A stretch of DNA of 64,000 bases from Patiria miniata (GCF_015706575.1 NW_024037074.1:1798001-1862000), one strand, 5' to 3'; shown: positions 24,210-34,624, counted from the stretch's first letter. A program made the numbers and translations. Notes: generated by a model not told the origin, from the letters alone.

Positions 24210-25613
24210 ATGGGTGATGGCTACCAAAACAGCTCCACTCCATCAACTGGGTGGAATACTGAAATTGAAAAGCATAGTGAGAACTTTTACATGAGTAGAG
24301 AAAGAACTAATCAAATAACATGGTTAAGTGTTGAAATCATTGCACCAATCGGCCTCTGCTTAAACTTTGTCTTTCTCTTCACAGTCATTCGAGTGAAGTC
24401 CATGCGTACAATCATCAACATCTACTTATCCAATCTGGCTGTGGCTGACTCCCTCTACCTTATAACTGACTTCATAATTGCACTGTTTTCACCTACAGAG
24501 TCCAACTTATTGGTCAAAAAGGCAATATTAAGTTTCCAAAGCACGTTCCTCGCTACTTCTAATTTCTTTGTGGTTACCATAGCAGCTGAGAGATTCTCTG
24601 CAGTGTGCAATCCTATAACGTTCAAAGAAAAAGCCTCTAAATCTCGAGCAGCAAAGATATCAGCAGGACTCTGGGTGCCAACAATTATTGTTGGTGTGAT
24701 TCTGATTTTTTTACCATTAACAGACGCTGTCTTCAATGAAGTCAACCTTGGGATTCTTTCCATTATTAGCATTGCCTCTTTGATAGCAACTCTTGCTTTG
24801 TACATCTATGTAGTATGGAAAGTATGCAAGCAATCTGCCCTGTTGCCGAACCGTCCCAAGCAAGCAGGCAAGGTCCTCTGCATGGTTATCATCAACACTG
24901 CTGTTTTCTTCATTCTGAACTCACTGACCGTTGCAGCTACAATTATGGCAATACATGCACGTGTAGTGGCATCCAATTATACTTCAACTGCTCAGATTGT
25001 TGCCAATCTGGAACTTGCAGAGACAATACATATTCTGACTATATGCATTGTAATTTTGCTACTGACCAATAGCTCAATTAATTCCCTAGTCTACAGTGCC
25101 ACAAATGCTGACTTTCGTGAAGCTGTAGTCAAGGCTTTCTCATTCCTGAAACTGTGCTGTCGTTGTTGCCCAAGACAGAATCCCAGCCGACCATCGCAAC
25201 CAGGGAAGCAGATTGAGCTTCATGTGATTCCACAGGCAGAAAATGACCAAGAGCACCATGCTGCCAGGCCAAGCAGCAGCAAGCCACCAAGCCAAGGGCA
25301 TGCACAACACACAGCGAGTCAGCAGTCACTGGACAGCTGTCAAGAACAATGTTCCAGGCCAAGCAGCAGCAAGGCATCCATGCACAGTCAGCAGCATGTT
25401 CAAGTGCATGTTGAGGTACATGCAGAACCAGCAGGGACCCCAGCGCTTGCAAGTTCTCATCAGGAACAATGCTCTAGTCTGACTGACTGCAAGCTATCCA
25501 TGCAAGAAAAACAGTGTGAACATCCAGAACCAGCAGAGAGCCAGCAGTCACTTGCAAGTACTCAGGAACAATGTCCTGGGCTGACTGGCACCGAGCCATC
25601 AGCACAAGGGTAG
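24210..25613 (+). CDS. GPCR-A, class A (rhodopsin-like) orphan receptor, intronless
   Basis: 467 codons with seven hydrophobic segments: about residues 38-62, 70-94, 106-128, 150-171, 180-204, 221-247 and 272-297. Family marks are the N in TM1 (N52), LSNLAVAD in TM2 (D80), ERF replacing DRY at 127-129, W155 in TM4, and NSSINSLVY in TM7 in place of NPxxY. N7 is a glycosylation sequon. A cysteine cluster LKLCCRCC (314-320) probably anchors helix 8 by palmitoylation. The TM3/ECL2 disulfide cysteines are not evident. The ~150-residue cytoplasmic tail is Gln/Ser/Cys-rich with repeated SQQSLxSxQEQC units. ATG context matches paralogue B (GDxYQNSSTPSTG). A TAG ends the frame where B has CAG, shortening the tail by ~29 residues. 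Ligand unknown; plasma-membrane location inferred. Confidence 0.93.
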   Translation: MGDGYQNSSTPSTGWNTEIEKHSENFYMSRERTNQITWLSVEIIAPIGLCLNFVFLFTVIRVKSMRTIINIYLSNLAVADSLYLITDFIIALFSPTESNLLVKKAILSFQSTFLATSNFFVVTIAAERFSAVCNPITFKEKASKSRAAKISAGLWVPTIIVGVILIFLPLTDAVFNEVNLGILSIISIASLIATLALYIYVVWKVCKQSALLPNRPKQAGKVLCMVIINTAVFFILNSLTVAATIMAIHARVVASNYTSTAQIVANLELAETIHILTICIVILLLTNSSINSLVYSATNADFREAVVKAFSFLKLCCRCCPRQNPSRPSQPGKQIELHVIPQAENDQEHHAARPSSSKPPSQGHAQHTASQQSLDSCQEQCSRPSSSKASMHSQQHVQVHVEVHAEPAGTPALASSHQEQCSSLTDCKLSMQEKQCEHPEPAESQQSLASTQEQCPGLTGTEPSAQG

Positions 25614-26015
25614 CAGTATGCACATCCAGAACCAGAAGGGATTTAATCTTTGGAAAGTTGTCAAGAACAATGTTCACTGGTACCTGATAAGTGCAAGCTG
25701 TCTTTAAGGGCAGCAGTGTGTAGAGCGAGTGCTGCTTTTGAACTTGCTGTGTTCAAAGTGTAGAGCAGAAGTAGATTTGACATCGAGAAACATTAACAGC
25801 ACATTATGCTGGAGTTGAAATGTGTTTTACTTCAGTGAATTGCCAATACCTGTACGCACCATGACATCAGTAATGTGCAGGCCCGCCCAGAGCAGATTGC
25901 AACCAACTATCAGTAAAGGGAACAGCTGGTATTCATGCAATGTATGTATGTAAAAGGTTCAGATATTAACAAATCCTAAATAGTTTAATTATTTGAATCA
26001 AACTTTTGTTCGTGT
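25614..26015. other. 3' flank of GPCR-A, homologous to the tail and flank of GPCR-B
   Basis: Directly after the GPCR-A stop, sequence still matches the last tail codons of GPCR-B (cagtatgcacatccagaacc), showing that the stop is secondary. The following flank (to about 25910) matches 43050-43160. Confidence 0.8.
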
Positions 26016-26019
26016 TTAA

Positions 26020-26540
26020 AGGTAGAGTAGATCATTTGCAGCTATCCAAAAAGTAACTGACAAAATTATTGTTAAAAGGCTTTTGGTTTTAATGGCACTA
26101 AACTCCCTGTGAAATCATTCTTTCTGGCATGCTGTCATTTTAAAGGAAACAATGAAAGAAAGCAATTTTTAACGATGCATCATGTTAGTTCATGTAGTTG
26201 GTTTGTAAATTCGGTGAATCCATGAATATGTGCGCACAAGCGTCGACACGACGCACACTAGGTTGCTATTATTCATCAGTTCAGTGCATGACATCGCGTA
26301 GCTGCAATTGACTGAATGAGAATGTGTCCCTGGGGCTGAATTCAGACACAGTATAAAACATGACTCAGCAACTTTTGAATTGAACCTGAGATCCTAGAAT
26401 ATATGTTTGGAATATACTGCATTCACAGAGCTAAAACTTCATCATGTTAGTTGTTAAGCACCTGTTTTTAGATTTTGAGCACTTTTGTAGCTTCAAATGA
26501 AAAAAAAAATGCACAAATGACAAATGATCTACCCTTCCTT
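26020..26540. mobile_element. TTAA-type MITE, family 1 copy in duplication A
   Basis: 521 bp with imperfect ~24-bp inverted ends (AGGTAGAGTAGATCATTTGC and the complement of CAAATGATCTACCCTTCCTT), flanked by TTAA at 26016-26019 and 26541-26544. A second copy is at 52352-52878. The paralogous site in duplication B (near 43301) has a single TTAA and no element. No coding capacity. Confidence 0.88.
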
Positions 26541-26544
26541 TTAA

Positions 26545-27220
26545 TGAGCAAGTTTGTTACTTTTTTCAGTGTGAAAATGTACAAGTAATGGTACTAACAT
26601 ATGGGTAACCCTGAAAGTTCGCTGGAAATAAAGAGGTTTTTTTAAAGTGCTTTTGAAACAGATTTGGAGGTTTTTATTTTAGGAAATGCACCTCTGTATT
26701 CCAAGTCTTTGGATGTTTCAGGCTTTTACATATTTTTATGATGGTGCCAAGATGCATGTTCATGAGAAATACAGTGATGTCATGAGCTGGAACTTCAGTG
26801 TCACTGCTGTTTGAGGGGACAATATGTAACATAAGTGTTTTGATCAAGTTTGATGTGACTGTTGCATTCATTAGCACATAGCATGCAGCCAATTAGATAC
26901 TTAAATGTACAAACCTTTACACAGTATGTACAATGCAATCAATTTTAGGTTCATAAATTATACAGAAAATCCCAAAGCTGTGAAGTGTAAAATACCTAAA
27001 TCGACATCACAGCAACATTAGAAACAATTGTGAACATGTGCACGGGCATTGCAAAAAAGTGTGCGTAAAATGTGGTCATTACTTTCATACAAACACAGGG
27101 CTGGGATATTTCATGTTTTAGTGAAATTCATTTTACAGCCTTTTGATTCTGTTATTAACAGACCTTGACAAATCCCAAGCATGGAGCACAATACATACAT
27201 ACTCCTAAAATGGCACAAAC
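26545..27220. other. Duplicated non-coding flank
   Basis: Homologous to about 43301-44000 in copy B; no gene recognised. Confidence 0.6.
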
Positions 27221-27232
27221 TGTATGGTTATT

Positions 27233-27709
27233 CAAATTAGGTTTTGCCCTTCACCGACGTTTTTATGAACACTGTATACTCAGTGTGTTACCTCCCGAGT
27301 GAAAGTTGGAAAAATCACTCAGGTGGGACTCGAACCCACGACCTCCTGCTTTCTAGTGCAGATGTCTTACCACTCGACCACCGAGCTAACGGGATCGGTG
27401 AAGGGCAAAACCTAATTTGATTTATATCACCCCGACGCAAAATTCCATCTTATAATAGTTTATGCGGTACCCGCTGCTATGTACATCAGATTCGAACCGG
27501 CCAACCGATCCCGTTAGCTCGGTGGTCGAGTGGTAAGACATCTGCACTAGAAAGCAGGAGGTCGTGGGTTCGAGTCCCACCCGAGTGATTTTTCCAACTT
27601 TCACTCGGGAGGTAACACACTGAGTATACAGTGTTCATAAAAACGTCGGTGAAGGGCAAAACCTAATTTGATTTATATCACCCCGACGCAAAATTCCATC
27701 TTATAATAG
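27233..27709. repeat. Inverted pair of tRNA-Ser-derived SINEs inserted as one unit
   Basis: A minus-oriented SINE (27233-27398) is followed by SINE tail sequence and then a complete plus-oriented SINE (about 27460-27709). The head has box A-like tggtcgagtggt, anticodon-arm tctgcactagaaagcagg and box B gggttcgagtccc. The 'actagaaa' anticodon loop is that of tRNA-Ser(AGA), without the long variable arm. A perfect 12-bp target duplication (tgtatggttatt at 27221-27232 and 27710-27721) frames the whole pair. Copy B of the segmental duplication is empty here. Confidence 0.9.
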
Positions 27710-27757
27710 TGTATGGTTATTGTTATTGAGGATTCAATGATAAGGGAGCAAACTCAC

Positions 27758-27915
27758 CGCAAATCCAAAGTGTTTTGGGAGATTTTGGATCTCAATCTTG
27801 AAGATCTCTGAGGTGAAGTGCTGTTGTGTCCGATAGTGATAAGGATCCGTTATGGCAGCGCCAGTCACTGGTACGTCAGAGGTGCTGGTGGAATGGTTAT
27901 CTTGTGGGTCAAGAC
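27758..27915 (-). CDS. TRMT2A: TRMT2A-like exon 2, displaced intact copy
   Basis: Minus-strand 158-bp exon with acceptor AG above 27915 and donor GTGAGT below 27758. It begins in phase 1 and ends in phase 0, encoding LDPQDNHSTSTSDVPVTGAA, then ITDPYHYRTQQHFTSEIFKI and EIQNLPKHFGFA. The block F-T-S-E-I-F-K-x-E-I-x-N-L-P-K/R is the start of the RRM in TRMT2A, the tRNA U54 5-methyltransferase. It joins in phase to exon 1 (50760-50913), but it lies 3' of exons encoding later parts of the same protein (30377-35098), so it cannot contribute in normal order. It travelled with GPCR-A in the segmental duplication. The copy in the expected position (44044-44170) has a 31-bp deletion. Confidence 0.85.
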
Positions 27916-28211
27916 CTGATGCACAAATGAACAGATTAAAAGACCAACTCCAATTAGAGAAGAAAAAAAGATTAAATTGGTATTTTTTTAGGTATATTAA
28001 AGTCTAATATGGGCAAGTGAGATGTCTATGGCTATTGTCTAGGTCTTCACCCAAAACAATTACATGGGAACAATCTGACAATAGCCGTAGCATAGCTCTA
28101 GAAGCCTGTTTCAGACACAGTCTAAGTAACAGACAAACAAAGTTGCAAGTTATGCATTAGGAGCATCTGATTCCAAATACATTACACCAATCTTTGTGCA
28201 CACATCGTCGG

Positions 28212-28939
28212 TTTGCTCACGAAGTGACAAAAACCTCGAAAATCGATAATTATTCGATTTTGAGTTTTACTAGCCATTTTATTATAGTTGTCTCAAGGAA
28301 CAATTTGACCAAGTTTCAAGGCAAAATATTGTTTACTTTCTTAATTATTGTAAACAAACAATTGACAAAAAGCCTGAAATCGGTGATTTTCATTTTTAAG
28401 TGTAAGAAAGTGTAAAATGTTCTCACTAAGTGACAAAAAGTCACCTCTTGAGCAGGGCCGGAGGAATTATACATTGGTCTACACGCGGCAGGATGGGAGC
28501 ATACACGCACGCGCGAACGATGTTGAAAAAGAACAGACGCGCGCGCGCGCGCTCAACTTTCCTGACGCGCAAAAGTAACAAGTTTGTTGCATCGAAAAAA
28601 AGTACAAATAAGTAAAGCCTCCGCGATTCATGATCCCACGAAGTGACAAAAACGGTGTACAAAGTAATTGGCAAAATATGGGAGCCAAAGTATTGATGTT
28701 CTCACGAAGTGCAAAAAAGTTTTATTAATGAATTACTGTTTAATTACGAACTATTTTTAACCAACAACTATGAATTAACAAAGAGCAAATCATATCCTAT
28801 CGGACAATGCAAAAAATTCCGAATTCTGTTACTGCAAAGTGGTCGAAAATGTCTTTTGAAAAAATGAATAACTTCAAATGCGATAATCTCAGGATGAACT
28901 TTTGTCAAATTTTCAGGTTTTTATCACTTCGTGAGCAAA
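28212..28939. mobile_element. DNA transposon (MITE-like) with internal copies of its end motif
   Basis: Inverted ends TTTGCTCACGAAGTGAC (left) and its complement (right) extend to about 31 bp with few mismatches. The motif CTCACGAAGTGACAAAAA or close variants recurs inside at about 28420, 28632 and 28700, all in the orientation of the left end. The element is missing from duplication B. No transposase seen. Confidence 0.65.
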
Positions 28940-30376
28940 GCGATGACATGTTGCACAACGTGGAAAATGCTTTTTGAAGACCATTCTATCTTTAGCAAGG
29001 AGAAATCCATTGTATAGACTTTTTGCTGCAGAGCACAGATATATAATATACGAGACCATTGTAGGCTTTAGATGTACAGTATGGGATTTAAGTCTGGTGT
29101 ATTAAAGGTGTTTACACAGCTACTAGCTGGAAAAAATGTAGTTGATAGTTAAAGTCAGCAATGTGTTCCCCACTTCTGTCAATAGAGCGTGCAAGTTGAC
29201 CTCAAAAACCTAGGTGATTTTACTAGGTATATCCAGTCAAGGGCAAAGAATGGGTTCTGAACAAGAAATAAATCATTCCAATTTACAACACATTAAAAAA
29301 ATTTTGCAAGTTGATTACTAAAGTAAATTGAAAAAAATGTGGACCTCCACTTCCTTTCATTGGGTGAATTGGGTGAATTCAAACACGGGAGTCTGTGGCT
29401 AGACTAGTCAGTGTTTGGTACCAAGATGTTCACATGAAAAGTGAATGTGAACTGGCGAGACTTGCATGCTCTATAATTGTACATAATCTGTGTAGCACCA
29501 CTAGTCTGTTGTATTACATTATGAGCTCCATGTCTGTAAGATGTTTAAATGCAAAGCAATATTCTAATATTTCTTTTAGATGGACTCAAGGGTACTTCGA
29601 ATTTGGGTAATTGAAAAAACAATGCTGTAAAATATGAATGTCGTTGTAAAGTTAGCATCATACAAGATGTATCTTAATTTGCACAGTATCCGAGGAATTG
29701 CTGCTTTTTATATGTTCATTAAAGCTGCTATTTCCTTGTGTAATTTAACACTCTAAACACAAATAATACAGAAATGTACTATCACCAAATCGGTGTTTGA
29801 GCTCTTACGTCTTTCTGATACCTAGTAATATTTGGAAAAAAAAGTTGCAGGGCAAACCATGTTTCTAAAAGTCACATACTTTTTATAGGACAAGCAAATT
29901 TGCATGTAAAAGCAAGATCAGTGATAAAATAAATAAAAGTGTACACTAGCAACATTTAAATAAACAGTGATTTTCCTGAATTTTGTATTGAAAACCTAAT
30001 TCTTGCTTGTACAAATGTAATTGTTGAAAAATCCCTATTGAGTAAAAGAGCTTGCTGGTCAATGTTGAAAGTACAAACATATACCCGCAATATTCATGCC
30101 ACAAAAGTAAGCCAACATATTGGTTAGCAAAGGGGATGACAAGGGTTTAAGTCTTTTGTGGCTTGTTTCTTTCTTTTCAATAATTAATTCCTGACAGACA
30201 TAATAGACAATGCACAATATGTACACCTGTCAATCTTTCTGTGTGTTGCATTCTGATTGGTTGGGATTGATCAGCAGTAGCTACTAATAGGCCACGCCCC
30301 TCGACAGCCGATCCAATCAAACATAAAAGTTGATCTACGTCTTTTGCAAAAAGGAAACTTCAGAGGAAATACTTAC
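28940..30376. other. Non-coding sequence, partly duplicated flank
   Basis: 29620-29830 is homologous to about 44420-44610 in copy B. The rest shows no gene or repeat I can name. Confidence 0.55.
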
Positions 30377-30412
30377 CTTTGTAAGCGCCAAGCCGGAAAC
30401 CAACAGTGTTAT
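30377..30412 (-). CDS. TRMT2A: TRMT2A-like 36-bp microexon
   Basis: Minus-strand exon bounded by ATTTACAG acceptor and GTAAGT donor. With the incoming G from exon 31746-31809 it reads DNTVGFRLGAYKG, matching the DNTVG-C-R-L-G-K-Y-K-G segment of vertebrate TRMT2A just before the substrate-binding and methyltransferase region. Phase 1 in, phase 1 out. No further exons of this gene were found at lower coordinates, so the catalytic domain is missing from the window, lost or assembled elsewhere. Confidence 0.85.
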
Positions 30413-31205
30413 CTGTAAATGAAAATAATAAGACATGAAACTGAAACGTTTGCACAATCTATCCAGGGCCAAGTTTCATGTAGACCTGACAAAAATTTAG
30501 GGGAATAACTGAGAAAAAAAATTCCTGAAACTTTCAGTTGCGGTGTTCATAACACGCAGATTTTATGAAATGTTATGTCCATTCCAGGCAATGTGCACTT
30601 TTAATTTAATGATGCAGTGCCTTGAACACCAATACTGGTGGATACATGTAGGTGTGCTCTATCTTAAAAAAAAACCAAGAAAAGAAACGCTTTGATGTTA
30701 AACTTTACTTTCATTTAAGAGTGCCTAGGGTTGCTCTTTGCTTCTCTCAGAACTACAACTTCTTTGTAAAGTCATGTTGACAGGATTCAACAAGCAGCAT
30801 TTTTCCCAACACATGATGATGCCATTGCCCATACCCCACCTCTGGTCAAAACATGGGAGGGGTGGTGGGGATAAATCCCCCACCCCCTGGTGTTTATGCT
30901 GTATTAAACCATTGCTATGACGTCACACTATTGTTCAAAGTGTGGATTCGGATCTACGAATCTCTTACACTGGTCACAAAGTGTGGACTCGGAATTACGA
31001 ATCCACACTTTGAACACGTCGGACAATTGTTCTCCATAATGAGCATGAATAGGACCGTCTGCGTGAAAATTTGCTTCCCGAAAATTACCACTGCATCTTC
31101 ACTGTCAGAAAGAAATCGTCGTCTGAACTATCCATTTTAACGTAAGGAGCCTATATACACAAAATGACTTAATTGGTTGTACGGGTGTGTCGATACACAT
31201 TTTAA
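30413..31205. other. TRMT2A-like intron with a short inverted repeat
   Basis: Non-coding. At 30935-31014 the arms TTCAAAGTGTGGATTCG and its complement face each other. The related motif GTGTGGATTC forms a second hairpin at 31443-31527, perhaps ends of one older element around the MITE at 31214-31407. Confidence 0.5.
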
Positions 31206-31213
31206 ACACGTCA

Positions 31214-31407
31214 GGAAACAATGTTGCAACCTGACGCCACTTCCGTGCTTGTGTACAACGTCTATGGAGAATCATTTTAAGTATTTCCTAACAATTTTGG
31301 AAACATTTATCAGTCCCAGATTCATGTCTTATCATTTTTGCAACGAATGGCCTTCATTGAGATGGTATATGAAGAAAAGAGTGGTGTCAGGTTGCAGCAT
31401 TCTTTCC
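31214..31407. mobile_element. MITE, same family as 57526-57725
   Basis: Inverted ends GGAAACAATGTTGCAACCTGA and the complement of tcaggttgcagcattctttcc. The interior is similar in reverse orientation to the copy at 57526-57725 (shared stretches around 'ttgttaggaaat' and 'catgaatct'). No clear target duplication survives. Confidence 0.65.
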
Positions 31408-31745
31408 AATACTTCTGTTGACGCAATGGTTTAAGTCGAAGAATACACTCACAAGTGTGGATTCTTAATTTACGAATTCACTTGGCGCTTCGCGAATTCT
31501 TAAATTACATATCCACACTTTCTCGTGTATTCTCGTTAACAGAGAGACCCAGTTTGTCAGTAAGTCCAGGGACAGTTGGTCTCAATTTGCCCCTAAATGA
31601 GAGAGTTTCTATAAGCAGGGGGTTGGGGTTCACATCCCACCAATGACACTTCAGAGTTGCCCAGAAATCATCAAATCCAAAGGATGCAAAACCACAAAAC
31701 GTAGAGGTTGGATGAATAAAAAAAATGAATGCCAGTTTCACTCAC

Positions 31746-31809
31746 CGATGCCATAGACACTCTTTCCGATGGTAAACTCACACTTGTTGCGATAACTCTC
31801 TAATACTGG
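31746..31809 (-). CDS. TRMT2A: TRMT2A-like exon (YRNKCEF motif)
   Basis: Minus-strand 64-bp exon with CAACAG acceptor and GTGAGT donor, phase 0 in and phase 1 out. It reads PVLESYRNKCEFTIGKSVYG followed by I. The Y-R-N-K-C-E-F block is a strongly conserved signature of the TRMT2/RlmCD-RumA family of tRNA/rRNA uracil-5 methyltransferases. It joins in frame to both neighbouring exons (32129-32177 and 30377-30412). Confidence 0.9.
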
Positions 31810-32128
31810 CTGTTGATGAGGAAACAAACAATGAAAATTAAAGGAACAAATCAGACATCTCCAATGTCGGGAATATTTATCCCACAAAAGATTCACACAC
31901 CGTAATGTTAGTCTATCATAAAATCCTGGTTGAAATATTAATTTAGTTAAAGGTGACTCTATCTAGCTACCCAAGGTCACATCAGTCAAGCTAACCTAAC
32001 ACTAACTATGTGCCAAAGTAAACTTATGCTGAGATTTTAATTCATAGAACCATTCACTATACTACAGATGAATTAACATAAAAATCAAGTCTTTGTAGTC
32101 AACAAACATGATCTCTTAGCTTCCTCAC

Positions 32129-32177
32129 CGATGGCTTAATTGGCTCCAACTCACATGCCATCCCACTGTGGTTCTTC
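32129..32177 (-). CDS. TRMT2A: TRMT2A-like exon, 49 bp
   Basis: Minus strand, acceptor CAG above 32177 and donor GTGAGG below 32129. Its first base completes the arginine codon begun by exon 33643-33792. It then reads KNHSGMACELEPIKPS and ends in phase 0, joining PVLESYRNKCEF. The position and the K-H/N...C-x-L-E-x-x-x-P-S pattern match the corresponding segment of vertebrate TRMT2A. Too short to call alone; the phase fit on both sides is the main support. Confidence 0.8.
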
Positions 32178-32204
32178 CTGTCAATCAAATGAAGAGTGCA
32201 CTAT

Positions 32205-32340
32205 TATTAAACATGAGGGTGTGGGTTCAAGTCCCTGCCAAGCTAGCTTGTGAATTTGTTCCAGTGGTTCTCACAGCTATATACATACAAGATTCAAACT
32301 GGCTCTCCAACCTTGGCAAGCTCTTTTGTCAAGTTGTTAA
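32205..32340 (+). repeat. SINE, proximal part, split by a MITE
   Basis: 32205-32250 resembles a SINE box B and tail (gggttcaagtccctgcc). 32280-32340 resembles the SINE head (atacatacaagattcaaact, then cttggcaagctc). The head resumes at 33111 (gatgtctgcactagtaagcagg) after the inserted element. Confidence 0.6.
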
Positions 32341-33106
32341 AGGCCCTGTCACACTGTCACGTCCATGCATGGCGTTCATATTGCGTAGTTGAAATGCTTA
32401 AAAATGTAACAAAACACCATAAAGATGCAGGATTCATGGCACCAGTGGCTTGCAATGCGTTTCTGTGAAGTCCACCGGAAGTCTACGACGTCCGTGTGGC
32501 GTTCCATAGCGTCTATGCGGCGTTCTCTATGAGTTCCATTGAAGACCAATTAGAGGTCTGCGCAGCGTCCTCTGTGTCCTCGCTGTGTCCTCATGGCGTC
32601 TAATAAGTTCATACCATGCTCTTGGAGTTCTTATCGTGCGCTTGATGCGACCTTAAAACATACGTGTTACTTCAGCAGCCAGAAGCGCGTCGTGTATAAA
32701 TACTCGGGCCACAATTGGCGATAGTCATTGAGTCTTCACATTTTGAACGGCATAGACACAGGAGACGCAGAGGAAACGCGCAGTCCTGATGCATGCGCGT
32801 CCGTGGAGTTCTCGCAACGATGCTCACGTCTGCCTGCGCGTTGCCAGTACGTCACGGCCGTTCGTGAGGAGTTTGCGCAGAGTCCTTGCCGCGTTCTGGT
32901 CAAAACGCTGAGGTGCAACGTTTGTTTTGTGCATATCCAAAATGAACATGGCAGTTTGGTGTTCAGCGAAGTCCTTGGAATCTTCTGAAGTCCTCAACTA
33001 GTATCAATGAGTCCCCACGCCGTCATCTGCATTCCCACCGCGTTTTAGTCAATTTTCTTGGTAGCAGTACAAACTCCATGCCAGAACGTGACACTGTGAG
33101 AGGGCC
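32341..33106. mobile_element. TTAA-flanked DNA element inserted in a SINE
   Basis: About 766 bp, with inverted ends AGGCCCTGTCACACTGTCAC and GGCCCTCTCACAGTGTCAC, each preceded by TTAA (32337-32340, 33107-33110). The interior is GC-richer than the surroundings, with many GCGTCC/GGCGTTC repeats. No transposase domain. Confidence 0.75.
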
Positions 33107-33110
33107 TTAA

Positions 33111-33210
33111 GATGTCTGCACTAGTAAGCAGGAGGTCATGGGTTCATATCCCACCCAAGAAAGCTTTCAAATTTGCATTGGTGAATGGCAAACCAGATAT
33201 TAACATTAAC
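33111..33210 (+). repeat. SINE, distal part
   Basis: tctgcactagtaagcaggag, box B atgggttcatatccc and the start of the tail, continuing the SINE interrupted at 32340. Confidence 0.7.
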
Positions 33211-33254
33211 AAGTCCCCTACGTAAACAATCCATTAAACTCATTGGTTGTGGTA

Positions 33255-33400
33255 ACTGCTATATCAGATTGGAACCAGCCAGTCAGCCCCAGCAAGCTTG
33301 GTGGTCAAGTAAGACATCTGCACTAGTAAGCAGGAAGTTGTTGGTGCAAGTCCCACTCAATCAGCTTTTGTAAACTTTTTCTCGTGAGCTTTTCCCTTCG
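33255..33400 (+). repeat. SINE copy, diverged
   Basis: Head 'atcagattggaaccagcca', 'cttggtggtcaagtaagaca', then 'tctgcactagtaagcagg' and a weak box B (ttggtgcaagtccc), followed by a T-rich tail. Confidence 0.7.
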
Positions 33401-33642
33401 TTTTGTGTGTGTTTTTTTTTTTTTATTCTACAAGACTTGTGTGTGTGGAGAAGGGAGCTTATTTCGTAAAATTTGTTAAAACCTTAACTGATTCTCAAAC
33501 AAATGGGCTACATTTTCTGGGGTTTTAACAAGTTTTCAGGGCAGCTCGCCATAAAACTGTGTTTCCAAACAGTTTCTTGTCAAGGAAGATCACATTTCCA
33601 TTCTGGCCCACAACCATCCCGTGTCTTTGGTGAGTAGCTCAC

Positions 33643-33792
33643 CTTTGTTGCTTCAGACAGGGAGGCATCTCCCCAATGTTCCGTTGCAGCATCTTGGATA
33701 AATTCCTCAGAAACTCCCTGGTGTTGGTCTGTTTGGTGGATAGCTGGTCCTCACATGGCTGGTTCCACAGTGGAGTCACCGTGTTGTTTAAC
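33643..33792 (-). CDS. TRMT2A: TRMT2A-like exon (VTPLW motif)
   Basis: Minus-strand 150-bp exon, acceptor CTGCAG, donor GTGAGC. It reads LNNTVTPLWNQPCEDQLSTK, then QTNTREFLRNLSKMLQRNIG and EMPPCLKQQR. This aligns by eye with the vertebrate TRMT2A segment D-V-V-T-P-L-W-x-x-P-Y-x-x-Q-L-x-x-K-Q...L-x-K-L-x-x-E-I that links the RRM to the catalytic half. It enters in phase 2 and leaves in phase 2, fitting exons at 34718-34845 and 32129-32177. Confidence 0.9.
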
Positions 33793-34620
33793 CTGCAGAT
33801 TGGGAGAAGAGCGAAAAGCACACTCAGTATTTCAGAGTCTGAAGAATTTCACGATTGTGAATGCTTCAATCGCTATTACCCTTTTTGAGAGATGGCAGAC
33901 ACAATCGAAGGGCGCCATTTGATTTGGGTAAATTTGGGGTCAATACAAAAGACTCACCCAAACCAAATATTACCCTCGTATTGTGTCCACCATATCTCAT
34001 TATGGGTAATGGATAGTGAGTGGAACTTGTGATCTTTCTACATACAACCATTCTCATAACTTCAGTTCGTAGTTCTGGTGGTGCATGTGCAAAGTAAATT
34101 TTAGGCTTGAAACACTAAGGGAAATGTGTTCAACTTGTAAAGTTTATCAGATAAAATAAGAGTTATTTAAAGTGTGAATCACAAACTCTACACAGACATG
34201 GAAGCTTTGATGCTCTCCCTTCAAGGAGAATAAATGACAAGGAAGAGAAAAAACTGACCACGTAACTATTCCACTTGACAAATTTCATGTTCACAATGTC
34301 AAATGAGCTATGGAACTGACTGGTTGGGCTCTTAAAATAGTCATCTCTGGATGTAAGAATGGTTTTCTTGTGATGATCATGAACTACTTGAACTACTCAA
34401 AAAAATCTACTACAGTGAAGGAAATCACATTCTTTGAACTTCCACTTTCAAGGGGTATCAAGCCTAAATGGCAGTATAGGCAGGGTCTACCTTCCTATAT
34501 CCTACAAATTCCTCCAAAATAAATGGACAGGACAGAACAGAATTGATCAATTCCATCAAATGAGCCTTTTTCTACACTTGCATAATTTTTATACCACAGA
34601 GCACAGTGGAAGAAATGAGT
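33793..34620. other. TRMT2A-like intron
   Basis: No coding or repeat signature recognised. Confidence 0.5.
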
Positions 34621-34624
34621 GTTG

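Larger units (their letters stand above)
24190..29830. repeat. Segmental duplication, copy A
   Basis: This block is homologous to 41100-44630 in the same order and orientation: GPCR gene, 3' flank (shared 'gtaatgtgcagg' and 'gatgtcatgagctggaactt'), minus-strand TRMT2A exon 2, and a further flank ('ctttctgatac' near 29811 and 44603). Copy A is longer because it has gained a TTAA MITE, a SINE pair and the element at 28212-28939. The ends are approximate. Confidence 0.85.

Noticed and set aside
25129-25677. Cysteine-rich frames on the minus strand of the GPCR tail (also 42009-42652)
   Set aside because: Mirror of the repetitive tail codons in both paralogues; no start or splice context.
27480-27600. 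Functional tRNA-Ser gene
   Set aside because: The tRNA-Ser(AGA)-like loop and boxes are present, but the long variable arm and acceptor pairing are missing, and the unit is part of a dispersed SINE.
28530-28560. GCGCGC run as Z-DNA or CpG island
   Set aside because: Too short (about 16 bp) and isolated inside a MITE-like element.
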